DNA of 64,000 nucleotides from UPXZ01 sp964634605 (lineage in GTDB: Bacteria > Bacteroidota > Bacteroidia > Bacteroidales > Paludibacteraceae): positions 176,808 to 240,807 of the forward strand of contig CAZWLJ010000001.1 of NCBI GenBank assembly GCA_964634605.1, in the 5' to 3' direction. The notes beneath the pieces were generated by a model that saw only the letters and a program-made list of their open reading frames with translations, did not search any database and was not told the DNA's origin. This document shows, piece after piece, positions 52,192 to 61,301 of this stretch (position 1 is the first letter of the stretch; each line of letters begins with the position of its first letter). The position numbers and the translations under genes are program-made.

Positions 52192-53865
52192 TTATTTTAC
52201 TTCGGTCTTTTTTACTTCTGCAGCAATATCCGGCACACCGGCCATCCGGCACTCCGGCAATTGGATATTTGCAGTATTCTTTCCCTCGATACGGATGGCT
52301 TTCCCGGTATTCGTGTCCCCGAAATTCAGATTTTCTGCTTTGAAATTTTTTACATTTTTCAGTTTGAAAGCAGGACTTTTTTCGGAAATCACGGTTACAT
52401 TATCAAAATGGATGTTGGATGACTCTGACAGTTCGGCTCCAAGTTCAGACGTAATAAAGGCATTTTTAAGCCGGATATTATCAATGTTCATCTCGGGCAG
52501 ACCGTTGAAGAACAAGGCGCGCCGGGCATTTCGCGAAACGATATTTTCGACGAAGATATTTCTGAACACGGGTGTTGTTTCGTCAACCGCCGGAAGGACT
52601 TCTTCTACCGGAGTTTTGTCGCCATCGGCTAACGATTCCGAAGCTGATTTACCTCCGTAGTACAAGTCGAAAAGAAAAGATTCGGTAGCGATATTAAACA
52701 TGTATATATCTGAAATATAGATATTTTCGACTATCCCACCGCGTCCCCGTGTACTTTTGAACCGAAGACCGACATCGGTACCGAGAAACTGGCAGTTTTT
52801 CACCGAAACGTTTTTCACACCTCCTGACATTTCGCTGCCCACGATGAAACCTCCATGACCGTGAAATACTTTACAGTTGTCCACAATCAGGTTGACCGTG
52901 GGGCGCGCGCGGCGGCGTCCGTCTTCGTCCTTGCCCGATTTGATACAAATAGCATCATCTCCCACATCGAATGTGCTGTTCACAACGATGGAATTGACAC
53001 ACGATTCCAGATCCAGCCCGTCGCCATTCTGCGAATAGCTTGGATTTTTCACATAAATGCCGTCGATGATTACATTTTCGCACATCAGCGGATGGATGTT
53101 CCAGGCAGGGGAATTTTCAAAAAGCACTCCCTGAAGATACACATTTTTACATTCAATAAAACTGATCATTACCGGACGCAGAAATTCCCTGATTTCCTGC
53201 CATTGCGCTTCGGTCATATCACTGCGTGGTACGTTCATGTCGCTCATTTCGTGTCCTTTCAGCGAACCAGGTGTCGGAAACCAGTAATTTCCATTGCGCA
53301 CCACACCGCCTGACGCCACTTTTTTCTTCCACATCTGCTCAGTTACCTTCTCCTTTTTCAGAGGCCGCCAGGCATCGCCCGAACCGTCGATGGAGCCCTG
53401 GCCCGTAATGGCAATATTCTGAAGATTCCGGCCTGAAACAGGTGACTGACACCGGCGGGTATCCAGCCCTTCGAAAATGGTTTCGACCAGCGGGTAGAGA
53501 TTAAAATCGGGTGAAAAAAGGATGAGTGCTCCTTTCTCGAGGTGCAGGTTGATATTTGAACGAAACACAATCGGTCCGGTAAACCATACGCCTTTCGGCA
53601 CAAGTAATGTACCGCCGCCCTTTTCAGCAAGCGACTTCATGGCTGCTTCGAATGCATCGGTATTGAGGGTAATTCCATCCGGTTTTCCGCCAAAGTCAGG
53701 CAAATTTACCTGATTGTCCGGAAACTCCGGAACCTTTACTTCCGGCATTCCGAAAGGCAGTTTTTCATATAAATGGCCGTACTGATATACTTGTCGCGCC
53801 GAAGCACATGACGCAAACAGGGTTGACAATACGAGCAGTGAAGCGATAAGATGTTTTGAGTGCAT
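52192..53865 (-). CDS. GH28 polygalacturonase
   Basis: A 557-aa exported right-handed beta-helix hydrolase of homogalacturonan or its oligomers, taking the ATG at 53865 so that the leader ends in a lipobox-like FASC (Cys20). The GH28 catalytic set is complete: NGDGLDLESC, VGDDAICIKSGKDEDGRRRA with the Asp pair, HGHGGFIVGSEMSGGVKNV with the His, and LRFKSTRGRGGIVENI with the Arg-x-Lys pair. A Pro-rich linker region follows the leader. Lipid anchoring would place it in the periplasm or on the cell surface. CE12 follows within 16 bp, so the two are cotranscribed. Confidence 0.94.
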   Translation of the reverse strand: MHSKHLIASLLVLSTLFASCASARQVYQYGHLYEKLPFGMPEVKVPEFPDNQVNLPDFGGKPDGITLNTDAFEAAMKSLAEKGGGTLLVPKGVWFTGPIVFRSNINLHLEKGALILFSPDFNLYPLVETIFEGLDTRRCQSPVSGRNLQNIAITGQGSIDGSGDAWRPLKKEKVTEQMWKKKVASGGVVRNGNYWFPTPGSLKGHEMSDMNVPRSDMTEAQWQEIREFLRPVMISFIECKNVYLQGVLFENSPAWNIHPLMCENVIIDGIYVKNPSYSQNGDGLDLESCVNSIVVNSTFDVGDDAICIKSGKDEDGRRRARPTVNLIVDNCKVFHGHGGFIVGSEMSGGVKNVSVKNCQFLGTDVGLRFKSTRGRGGIVENIYISDIYMFNIATESFLFDLYYGGKSASESLADGDKTPVEEVLPAVDETTPVFRNIFVENIVSRNARRALFFNGLPEMNIDNIRLKNAFITSELGAELSESSNIHFDNVTVISEKSPAFKLKNVKNFKAENLNFGDTNTGKAIRIEGKNTANIQLPECRMAGVPDIAAEVKKTEVK

Positions 53866-53949
53866 GAATTTATCAGGTAAATGGTCGTTTGTCAAATAAC
53901 GGCCTTGATTTTCGTACCGCTTTCGTTTTGAAAACGGTCAGTTTTTTGT

Positions 53950-53987
53950 AAAAAAAGGTTTTACCCTCCCGGTTGAAGGGTAAAACC
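53950..53987 (-). terminator. Terminator of the distal susCD operon
   Basis: GGTTTTACCCT (53957-53967) pairs exactly with AGGGTAAAACC (53977-53987) around a 9-nt loop, followed on the minus strand by a run of seven T. It starts 10 bp past the stop of the DUF4957-like gene and separates that operon from GH28. Confidence 0.85.
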
Positions 53988-53996
53988 TGCAGTATG

Positions 53997-55640
53997 TTAC
54001 CACCAGCGCGGATCGCCGATTTTTCCTTTCAGTACAGGCAGCGAAACCTTATAGTTTGAACTTGCCGGAGCTTCAAAGACTTCGTCGGTGGTTTTTCCCA
54101 GATCAGTGAGATCGTCGATGGGTGCGTTGGGCAACTGGGTAGTTGCATTTAGAGTCCATTGCAGATCACTGGTTTTGTAATTATTTATTATCGAAATGTT
54201 GGTACATGCACTTCGCATGCCGTGTACGGTTGCCATTCCGGGTTTGCCGAACAGGCTGTTCTTTACAGTAAGTCCGCCGGGAATTGCATTGCCGTTATAA
54301 TCAAAGAAATAGTTCGTGGTACTTACAGTTGGTGAATAACAGATTGTCACATTCTCAACGGTCAGCGAGTTGATTCCAAGCGCTTTTCCGCCGACAAATA
54401 CTTTTTCGGCATGCAGTATGGAAGTATTTTTAACGGTAATATCACCTATGTAAGAAGCGTCGTTGCCATTATTGATGATTCCGTATCCGGCAATTGAATC
54501 GAACAGGCAGTTGTTGATTGAAATTTTATCAATGGTAGCGGTAGTCTGCATCCTTATTCCGCCGCGTTTGTATTTCACGTCGCAGTTTTCGAGCACGAGA
54601 TTTTTCAGGTTGCCGTTTGCCTGGTTGAAATTGAACAGATAGGTTCCTCCGTAATTGGAACTTGTTTTCGGTTTGTTAGGCCCTTCGGTGAAGAAAATTT
54701 TCTCAAACCGTACCTGATCAACCGTAACAGAAGCCGGAACTGCAAAATTGTTGTCCATGGCAATGATGGCTTTTCCTTTGAAACTGAGACCTGTAACGAT
54801 GTTCATTTTCACGGGAATGAGAATGGTGGTGGTATTGTAAACCGTTCCACCGGCAAGTATCAGGTTCATTCCGGCAGGATGAGCAACGGCAAGGCTGTCG
54901 ATGAATGCCTGCGAAATGAGTGAAAGACTTGCTTCGGGGCTGTAATCCCTCAGATCGACAACGTCGCCTTCGAACACCTGCGATTTGGCTGTTTTTGCCA
55001 TTTTCTTTCCCTTGTATTCGTCGTTCACATAAATTTTGAAGTAGTACGTAGTCTCAGGCGAGAGTCCGGTTATGATTTTTCCTCCGGCTTCGTTGTCCTG
55101 TGCTGTCAGCGGTACGCTTTTGAAAAACTCATTTTTTCCTCCCTGCATCACATCAATCCGGGTGTACACCATATCGGTTTTGGTCCATTTCAACCATACC
55201 GAGTTATCGATAATATCAGTTGAAGCGGGTGCAAGCAGCAATGTGGGGAAATCCAGCGTAGTGATATCATCGAGAATGTTGTATCTGGATTCTATCGGAC
55301 TGCCAGACGAAAGCATTGTTTCACCCACTGACTTGATCCGAATCTGATAGGGTGTGTCGAATTCGAGATTTCGGATGGTGACGGCTGCACTGTCAGTCAC
55401 TTCGGTACGCATTATGGTTTTGAACGAATCGGTGGATATATCAATTTCGTATGATTTCACATCTTCGTATTTGTCCCACACCAGGCGGAACCACGTATAA
55501 CCTACTATTTTTTCTTTCAGTATCGGTCTGAACAACCGGTCGGGGTTACCCAAATCTTCTTCTTCATTACAGCCTGAAAAACACATCATTGCTATAACAG
55601 ACACGAGCAGTAATGACTTAAATTTCAATAAGTTTTTCAT
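53997..55640 (-). CDS. Surface lipoprotein with Fn3-like and DUF4957/DUF5123-like beta-helix
   Basis: A 547-aa lipoprotein (FSGC, Cys24) in the third position of a susC-susD operon, where surface glycan-binding proteins usually sit. Two Fn3-like domains (~40-130, FRLVWDKYEDVKSYEIDIST; ~135-230, SVWLKWTKTDMVYTRIDVMQ and LSPETTYYFKIYVNDEYKGK) precede a right-handed beta-helix of ~290 residues (VTVDQVRFEKIFFTEGPNKP, NLVLENCDVKYKRGGIRMQT, ITVKNTSILHAEKVFVGG), ending KGKIGDPRWW. This matches DUF4957/DUF5123 proteins of pectin loci. No lyase or hydrolase signature is seen, so binding is the likelier role. Confidence 0.8.
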   Translation of the reverse strand: MKNLLKFKSLLLVSVIAMMCFSGCNEEEDLGNPDRLFRPILKEKIVGYTWFRLVWDKYEDVKSYEIDISTDSFKTIMRTEVTDSAAVTIRNLEFDTPYQIRIKSVGETMLSSGSPIESRYNILDDITTLDFPTLLLAPASTDIIDNSVWLKWTKTDMVYTRIDVMQGGKNEFFKSVPLTAQDNEAGGKIITGLSPETTYYFKIYVNDEYKGKKMAKTAKSQVFEGDVVDLRDYSPEASLSLISQAFIDSLAVAHPAGMNLILAGGTVYNTTTILIPVKMNIVTGLSFKGKAIIAMDNNFAVPASVTVDQVRFEKIFFTEGPNKPKTSSNYGGTYLFNFNQANGNLKNLVLENCDVKYKRGGIRMQTTATIDKISINNCLFDSIAGYGIINNGNDASYIGDITVKNTSILHAEKVFVGGKALGINSLTVENVTICYSPTVSTTNYFFDYNGNAIPGGLTVKNSLFGKPGMATVHGMRSACTNISIINNYKTSDLQWTLNATTQLPNAPIDDLTDLGKTTDEVFEAPASSNYKVSLPVLKGKIGDPRWW

Positions 55641-55744
55641 GTGATTGAATTTTTATTTTTTTACTAACGTTTCATGCAACACACCATTCAGCAATACACT
55701 TCAATCGAAGTTATACTCAAACGGATGTTCCATGTCTCATTTTT

Positions 55745-57682
55745 TTAGTTGGATATGGATACAAGTCCATATCCATCGTTGGTTAAATAATCGCTGTTAG
55801 CCACCGTAGAACTTGAAATCGGGAGCAGGAATGGTACTGCCGAAACTCCTGAAGGGTCTTGATAACCTCTCCAGCACCTTGCTGTGTAATCGGCTGTTTC
55901 GTAAGTTACTGTTCCATCCTGTGCCGTCACTTTTTTATACAGATTTCTTGTCCAGTCCACTGTAGTTACTTCGCCCCACGATACAATTTGCTCGGGAGTC
56001 GGTTCGAAATAATCGTTTTTGAAAATGATTTTTCCATCAGTTACCGTGTAATACAGCTTTTTAGCCAGATTTGAATATTGGGCTACCTGTGGATTTTCGG
56101 GTTCGAGCTCAAAGGAAGCTTTACCCATATTATCCATTTTAGTTTTCATTTCTACAATTTTTTTACCGTAGATATTCCAGCGTCCCAGGTCAAACTTGCG
56201 CAGACCTTCTCCACCGAATTCCCAGGCTCTTTCATCCACGATGGCATTGAAGAATTCTTCCTTGCTGGTGAGTTTGCTCAGATAGGCATTCACTTTTTCG
56301 GCATGATCGGCCGGGCTGAAAGCGCGTTCTCTGACTTTCTTCAGCATTTCCACTGCCAGCGGTGTTGGTCCGTTCAGTTCATTTTCGGCTTCTGCCAGCA
56401 TGAGCAGTACATCGGAATAGCGCATGAGCGGCCAGTTTATTCCGGTTCCTTTGGACGATGATTCGCCCGGGCTGTTGGGAAGCAGCAAACGGTTCCATTT
56501 GCCTGCCGATAATTCTGTCAGTTTCAGTACTTTTTGTTCCGTGTCGCTGGCATACGATATTTTGGAAACGGTCACATCCCTGCGGGTATCTTTCGGGTCG
56601 AATGAGAAATAATAAGTCGGGGTAAGTCCAACCTGAATGGTGGTAGTTCCTTTCGAACTTTTTGTCACCGGCACACCCACACACCATCCCACATCTCCTC
56701 CGCCGTTTGTACTTCCGAATGCTACTTCATACAGTATGTCATCGTTCACGGTCTTAATCCAGCGGCACTGATTTTCGAAAATGGCAGCAAAACTCGGATT
56801 CAGTTGTCGCGGTCTGGCAGCAATGAGTTTCTGAGCATAATCTTTAGCCAGCTGGTAGTATTCAGTGAAAGTGCGTGCTGTTTTTTTCACTCCGTCGATG
56901 GTGTAATTTACAGCCAGGCTGTCATTGCCTGCCACATCGAGGTATTCATCGGCGCGTTTCATCGTTCCGTCTTTGGTAGTACCGTATCCGGCGCGGAAGA
57001 GCGACAATCTGACAATCATGCCGAGCGCGAATTCGCGGTTCATACGTTCGATACCATCGCTGAACTCGTCAGCATAAAACATATTGGCTTCATTATCAAC
57101 CAGGTCCTGTATCAGACCCGAATAGATGATGTTTTTATCGGTTTTGGGCACGTCGAGCTGCATTCCTGCCTTGGCTGCTTCGCGAAAATAAGGCACATCG
57201 CCCCAGAAATTGATCAGCAGGAAGTAACGATAGGCGCGCAGGGTGTAACTTTCGCCCAGGAGCATTTTCATTTCCTTTTCACCGGCTGCCTTGCTTGCCT
57301 GTATTCCTTCAATGCACTGGTTTGCGCGGTCGATAGCCAGGTAAGTTTCGTCCCAGGCTTTTTTGATATCACCGAAATTGGCCAGCAATCCGGCCTGCAG
57401 CGACCAGATATCGCGGCGGCTTCCGTCGGGTAAGGCTCCCGGTGCTATGGCTTCCACGTCGGTATTTTGCATCCATACAGCCGACATACGCGAAGTGTAC
57501 GAATCCTGCGAGAAAAGGGCATAAGCTCCGAGCACGGCTTTTTTGGCATCGTCAGCATTCGAAAATACATAATTGGTGTCGAAGTTCGACATGGACTCAG
57601 GAGTCATCAAATCATCGCACGACGGCAGCAGCAGAACTGCCGAAAGCATTATTGCTGCTATATATGTTACTCGTTTCATCAT
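55745..57682 (-). CDS. SusD/RagB-family outer-membrane lipoprotein (distal pair)
   Basis: A 645-aa lipoprotein (lipobox LPSC, Cys22) partnering the large SusC upstream. SusD features: LLGESYTLRAYRYFLLINFW, GDVPYFREAAKAG, LPNSPGESSSKGTGINWPLM, MRYSDVLLMLAEAENELNG and VDERAWEFGGEGLRKFDLGR. The start is one of two adjacent ATG codons (57682 or 57679). With the DUF4957-like protein downstream it probably captures homogalacturonan-type oligomers. It follows susC by 26 bp. Confidence 0.95.
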   Translation of the reverse strand: MMKRVTYIAAIMLSAVLLLPSCDDLMTPESMSNFDTNYVFSNADDAKKAVLGAYALFSQDSYTSRMSAVWMQNTDVEAIAPGALPDGSRRDIWSLQAGLLANFGDIKKAWDETYLAIDRANQCIEGIQASKAAGEKEMKMLLGESYTLRAYRYFLLINFWGDVPYFREAAKAGMQLDVPKTDKNIIYSGLIQDLVDNEANMFYADEFSDGIERMNREFALGMIVRLSLFRAGYGTTKDGTMKRADEYLDVAGNDSLAVNYTIDGVKKTARTFTEYYQLAKDYAQKLIAARPRQLNPSFAAIFENQCRWIKTVNDDILYEVAFGSTNGGGDVGWCVGVPVTKSSKGTTTIQVGLTPTYYFSFDPKDTRRDVTVSKISYASDTEQKVLKLTELSAGKWNRLLLPNSPGESSSKGTGINWPLMRYSDVLLMLAEAENELNGPTPLAVEMLKKVRERAFSPADHAEKVNAYLSKLTSKEEFFNAIVDERAWEFGGEGLRKFDLGRWNIYGKKIVEMKTKMDNMGKASFELEPENPQVAQYSNLAKKLYYTVTDGKIIFKNDYFEPTPEQIVSWGEVTTVDWTRNLYKKVTAQDGTVTYETADYTARCWRGYQDPSGVSAVPFLLPISSSTVANSDYLTNDGYGLVSISN

Positions 57683-57708
57683 TGTATACGTTATTTAGTG
57701 ATTACTGA

Positions 57709-60700
57709 TTAAAAGGTTATGTTCACGCCTAAAGTCCATGAGAAACTTTTCGGGTAAGATGAGTAGTCGACTCCCGGAGTGAGACCGGAAGTGGAACTTC
57801 CCCTCACGGGTGAGCTTATTTCAGGATCGTAACCGGTGTAATTGGTCAGAACAAACAGGTTGTTCAGCGTACAATACAAGCGGAATTGCTGTGCCAGAAA
57901 TTTCTTTGTAACTGTCCGGGGAATGGTGTAACCCACCGTCAGGTTTTGCATGCGGAGGAACGAGCCGTCTTCAACTGCCCACGACGAGGGTAGTACCGTG
58001 GCATTTCCGAATGAGAATGGCGACCAGTATTCTTTGGCATTGGCACCTTCATTCATTTCGGCGAGCGTGGCCAGATCGGTAACAATATTGCCGGTGGCAT
58101 TATCAAGGTACGTGTAACGGTTGTCCTGACTCATGAATGAGAGCATATTCGGATAGGAAGTACGGTATTGCTGTGACGATGCAATTTTATTGGCATTGTA
58201 GATTTTATTGCCGTAAACATAGCTGAACAGCATGGTGAAGTCAAAATTGTACACATTACCGTTGAATCCGAAACCTCCGCTAAACTTCGGAGCTGTTTCG
58301 CCGATGATGGTCCGGTCGTAGTCGTTGATTACCCCGTCGGGTGAACCGTTGGGTCCTGAGAGGTCTTTGTACTTAGCTGTTCCGGGTCGCACACCGATTC
58401 TTCCGCCCAGCGCTACTGTTGGTACGCCGCTTTTCAGTACATAGGTGCTTTTGGCTGCATCGTACGAATCAAAGTCGGCAGTGGTATAATACCCGTCGCT
58501 CACCCATCCGTATATCAGCCCCACAGGCCTTCCTACCACCACCCGGTAATCCTTTATTCCTTTCAGGTCGGTTCCGGCCCATCCTGATTCGTATTCCTGA
58601 TATTGAATTCCATCAGCCAGCTTATCCACATTTGATTTATTCATCGAATAGTTGAAGTTGGCATTGATGTTCACATTTTTCCTCTGAACGATGTTTGCGT
58701 TCAGTGTCAGTTCGAATCCTTTGTTGGATGTTTGCCCGATGTTGAGCGTGGTGGCTGTATATCCGGGAGCTACAATCGGAATTTCGAGCAGCAGGTCTTT
58801 GGCCGTGTTATTATAAAGTTCAAATGTACCGGACAATCTTTCATCAAAAAATCCGAAATCAAGGGCAACGTTTTGTGTGTAACCCATCTCCCAGTGCAAA
58901 GCGGGATTAGGAAGCTGTGCCGAGGCACTTCCCCAGTAGTTATTCTGAACATCATTCAATCCGTAGGTTTTGGTGCTCATGATTTTGTAACTTGCTCTGG
59001 ACAACCCCAGTTTCACATTGTTATTTCCAGCCACACCGTATCCTGCCCTTAGCTTGAGGTTCGAGAGCCAGTCGCGTGTTCCGGCCATGAATGGTTCTTC
59101 GTTTATTCGCCAGGCTGCCGAGAGTGCCGGGAAATGTCCCCGCTGATAACCCTTTGCAAACCGGTTGGTCTGGTCCATGCGGTAAGTGACAGCCATCAGA
59201 TACCTGTCCATGTAGTTGTAATTCACACGTCCGAAGATGGAGAAACCACGGTCGGGTTCGTTGTAGTAGCTTGAAATATTCTTGGTTTCACCTCCCAGCC
59301 CGAGATTGGCAAAAATCACTTCGGGAGTGAGGTCGGTTCCGAAACCGGTTGCATATAAATAAGTATTATAGGAGTTGTAATCATTCCACTCTGTTCCGGC
59401 CATTGCCGTCAGGTTGTGATTTTTATTGATTACGGTATTGTACGTTAGCATATTAGCCCACCTGAGTCTCGACACTTCTGTTTTTGTCCAGTCCACAAGC
59501 GGTTTTCCATCCACGTATGATGCGTTGCTGGTGTATTCTCCCCAGTAGTTCTGGTTATCTCTGAATCCGTACTCATAACCGGCTTCGGTTCTGAATGTCA
59601 GACCTTTAATAATTTTCCAGTCCAGTCCGCCCTGGAAGTTATATGAGCGTTCTTTTCTCCGTTTCCAGTATTGCTGAGCCTGTTCGGTGAGTGTCATGTT
59701 GCTTCTGAGCCATTCTTCGTATTCCTCGTCGGTGAGGAGCGCCGGATCGATAACCACCTGATCGCTCAGTCCGCGTACTGCAGGAGATGTGACAGCCTGC
59801 GTAGTTCTGATTTTATACGTTCCGCCGGAAGTTCCCGAGCCGTTTACGGTTACATCCACCAGCCTGGCGTTGAGGTTGAAGGATAACTTCCGGGAAATCT
59901 CGTGATTCAGTTTGAAGTTGTTCGTCAGGCGGGTGTAGTCGTTGTTTACCATGAGTCCGCCATCCTTGTTGTAGGTGGTACTCAGCGAAAATTTGGTTTT
60001 GTCGGTACCTCCCGTAATGCTTACATTGTGCTGATGCGAAATCACGCTGGAGCCGAACATGTCATTCTGCCAGTCGATGGGACGCTGATATTTGTACAGG
60101 TCTATATCGTCGTACACCCCGAATCTGTTTTCGAATCCCTTTATTCCATCGGTTCCGTTCAGTGCGGCAAGTTCGTAGTTCAGCTTCACGTATTCGTACG
60201 GGTCAAGCACGTCCAGGCGTTTGGCTAACTGTTTTGACTGCATGAAACCGTTGTATGATATCTGTGTTTTACCTGCCTGAGCCGATTTTGTAGTAATTAT
60301 TACCACACCGTTTCCACCCCGCGAACCGTAGATAGCAGTCGAAGAGGCATCTTTCAGCACATCGATGCTTTGGATATCGCCAGGGGCAACATTGTTGATA
60401 TTTTCTGCCGGAAATCCGTCGACAATATAAAGCGGTGTATTGTCGCCGGTAATGGAGCCACCGCCCCGCACACGTACAAGTATTTCTGCATCGGGCGAAC
60501 CGTCGGCTGTGGTTACCTGCACACCGGCCATTCTTCCTGACATTGCCTGAGCTGTACCCGTTACAGGTATCTGACCGATGGTTTTGCCCTGAAGGGAGGT
60601 CACCGAACCGGTAAGATCGCGGCGGCGTGCGGTTCCGTAACCGATTACCACCACTTCATCGAGCACTTTCTGATCGTCCTCCAGAATGACGTGAATCACG

Positions 60701-60981
60701 TCACTGGTAATGGCAACATCTTTCGGATTTTTACCCACATATCTGAAAGTCAGCGTAGTGGCTGAACCCGGTGCCGATATGCTGTATTCCCCGTCCATAT
60801 TGGTGATTACACCCTGACTGGTACCTTTGACTAATACAGATGCACCAATAATCGGCTCACCGCTGACATCTTTTACTGTTCCTGATATATTTCGCTGCTG
60901 AGCCATCAAACCTGCACCCATCAACATCATTCCCAGGAAAAGAGCAAAACTTTTTGCCCTTGTTTTGTGTTTTTGCATCAT
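57709..60981 (-). CDS. SusC/RagA-family TonB-dependent transporter (distal pair)
   Basis: An outer-membrane importer of 1090 aa from the ATG at 60981 (MMQKHKTRAKSFALFLGMML signal region); the longer frame from 61053 runs through the leader. Domains: carboxypeptidase-regulatory-like (ISGTVKDVSGEPIIGASVLV), RagA motif LDEVVVIGYGTARRRDLTGS, plug (DVLKDASSTAIYGSRGGNGV) and a beta-barrel ending LGVNITF. No STN domain. Its promoter region holds the second near-palindrome shared with uxaC, facing the LacI-type gene, so it is a likely direct target of that regulator. Confidence 0.95.
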   Translation of the reverse strand: MMQKHKTRAKSFALFLGMMLMGAGLMAQQRNISGTVKDVSGEPIIGASVLVKGTSQGVITNMDGEYSISAPGSATTLTFRYVGKNPKDVAITSDVIHVILEDDQKVLDEVVVIGYGTARRRDLTGSVTSLQGKTIGQIPVTGTAQAMSGRMAGVQVTTADGSPDAEILVRVRGGGSITGDNTPLYIVDGFPAENINNVAPGDIQSIDVLKDASSTAIYGSRGGNGVVIITTKSAQAGKTQISYNGFMQSKQLAKRLDVLDPYEYVKLNYELAALNGTDGIKGFENRFGVYDDIDLYKYQRPIDWQNDMFGSSVISHQHNVSITGGTDKTKFSLSTTYNKDGGLMVNNDYTRLTNNFKLNHEISRKLSFNLNARLVDVTVNGSGTSGGTYKIRTTQAVTSPAVRGLSDQVVIDPALLTDEEYEEWLRSNMTLTEQAQQYWKRRKERSYNFQGGLDWKIIKGLTFRTEAGYEYGFRDNQNYWGEYTSNASYVDGKPLVDWTKTEVSRLRWANMLTYNTVINKNHNLTAMAGTEWNDYNSYNTYLYATGFGTDLTPEVIFANLGLGGETKNISSYYNEPDRGFSIFGRVNYNYMDRYLMAVTYRMDQTNRFAKGYQRGHFPALSAAWRINEEPFMAGTRDWLSNLKLRAGYGVAGNNNVKLGLSRASYKIMSTKTYGLNDVQNNYWGSASAQLPNPALHWEMGYTQNVALDFGFFDERLSGTFELYNNTAKDLLLEIPIVAPGYTATTLNIGQTSNKGFELTLNANIVQRKNVNINANFNYSMNKSNVDKLADGIQYQEYESGWAGTDLKGIKDYRVVVGRPVGLIYGWVSDGYYTTADFDSYDAAKSTYVLKSGVPTVALGGRIGVRPGTAKYKDLSGPNGSPDGVINDYDRTIIGETAPKFSGGFGFNGNVYNFDFTMLFSYVYGNKIYNANKIASSQQYRTSYPNMLSFMSQDNRYTYLDNATGNIVTDLATLAEMNEGANAKEYWSPFSFGNATVLPSSWAVEDGSFLRMQNLTVGYTIPRTVTKKFLAQQFRLYCTLNNLFVLTNYTGYDPEISSPVRGSSTSGLTPGVDYSSYPKSFSWTLGVNITF

Positions 60982-61123
60982 ACTGATCGTTTTATTTAAA
61001 GTTGTTTTTTCCTTTAATATGGTTATCCGATTGTCGCTGCCATTTTCTTTCAAACCCTGAAGGCATTTATCTTTTTCTGCTTTTCAGGTGAGAAGAAATG
61101 TGTTTTTCATTGTGTTTAAAAAA

Positions 61124-61139
61124 TTGTGCACGTACACAA
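61124..61139. promoter_or_regulatory. Putative LacI-type operator between susC and the regulator gene
   Basis: TTGTGCACGTACACAA is a near-palindrome centred on ACGT. It is the reverse complement, with one mismatch, of the element at the uxaC promoter. It lies just downstream of the candidate susC -7 box, where a bound repressor would block initiation or elongation. Confidence 0.7.
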
Positions 61140-61150
61140 AATAGCATTCA

Positions 61151-61158
61151 CAAAATTA
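61151..61158 (-). promoter_or_regulatory. Candidate -7 box of the distal susC
   Basis: Minus-strand TAATTTTG fits TAnnTTTG. It places the transcript start close to the operator at 61124-61139 and gives a leader of about 160 nt before the ATG at 60981. No -33 element at normal spacing. Confidence 0.4.
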
Positions 61159-61272
61159 CAACTTATATTTTCATATAAAATACTCCGGATGTTAAATGTT
61201 GTTAACTGCCTTATATTTGAGTCTTAATCTGAAGGAAAAAAACGGAAACAGGTGAAATTATAAAAATAATTG

Positions 61273-61280
61273 TATTTTTG
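61273..61280 (+). promoter_or_regulatory. Candidate -7 box of the LacI-family gene
   Basis: TATTTTTG matches the Bacteroidetes TAnnTTTG element, 22 bp before the ATG at 61302. It overlaps the TTG that would give a longer reading frame, which supports the ATG as the true start. Confidence 0.45.
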
Positions 61281-61301
61281 CGTGTTAAAATATTCAGTTG
61301 T

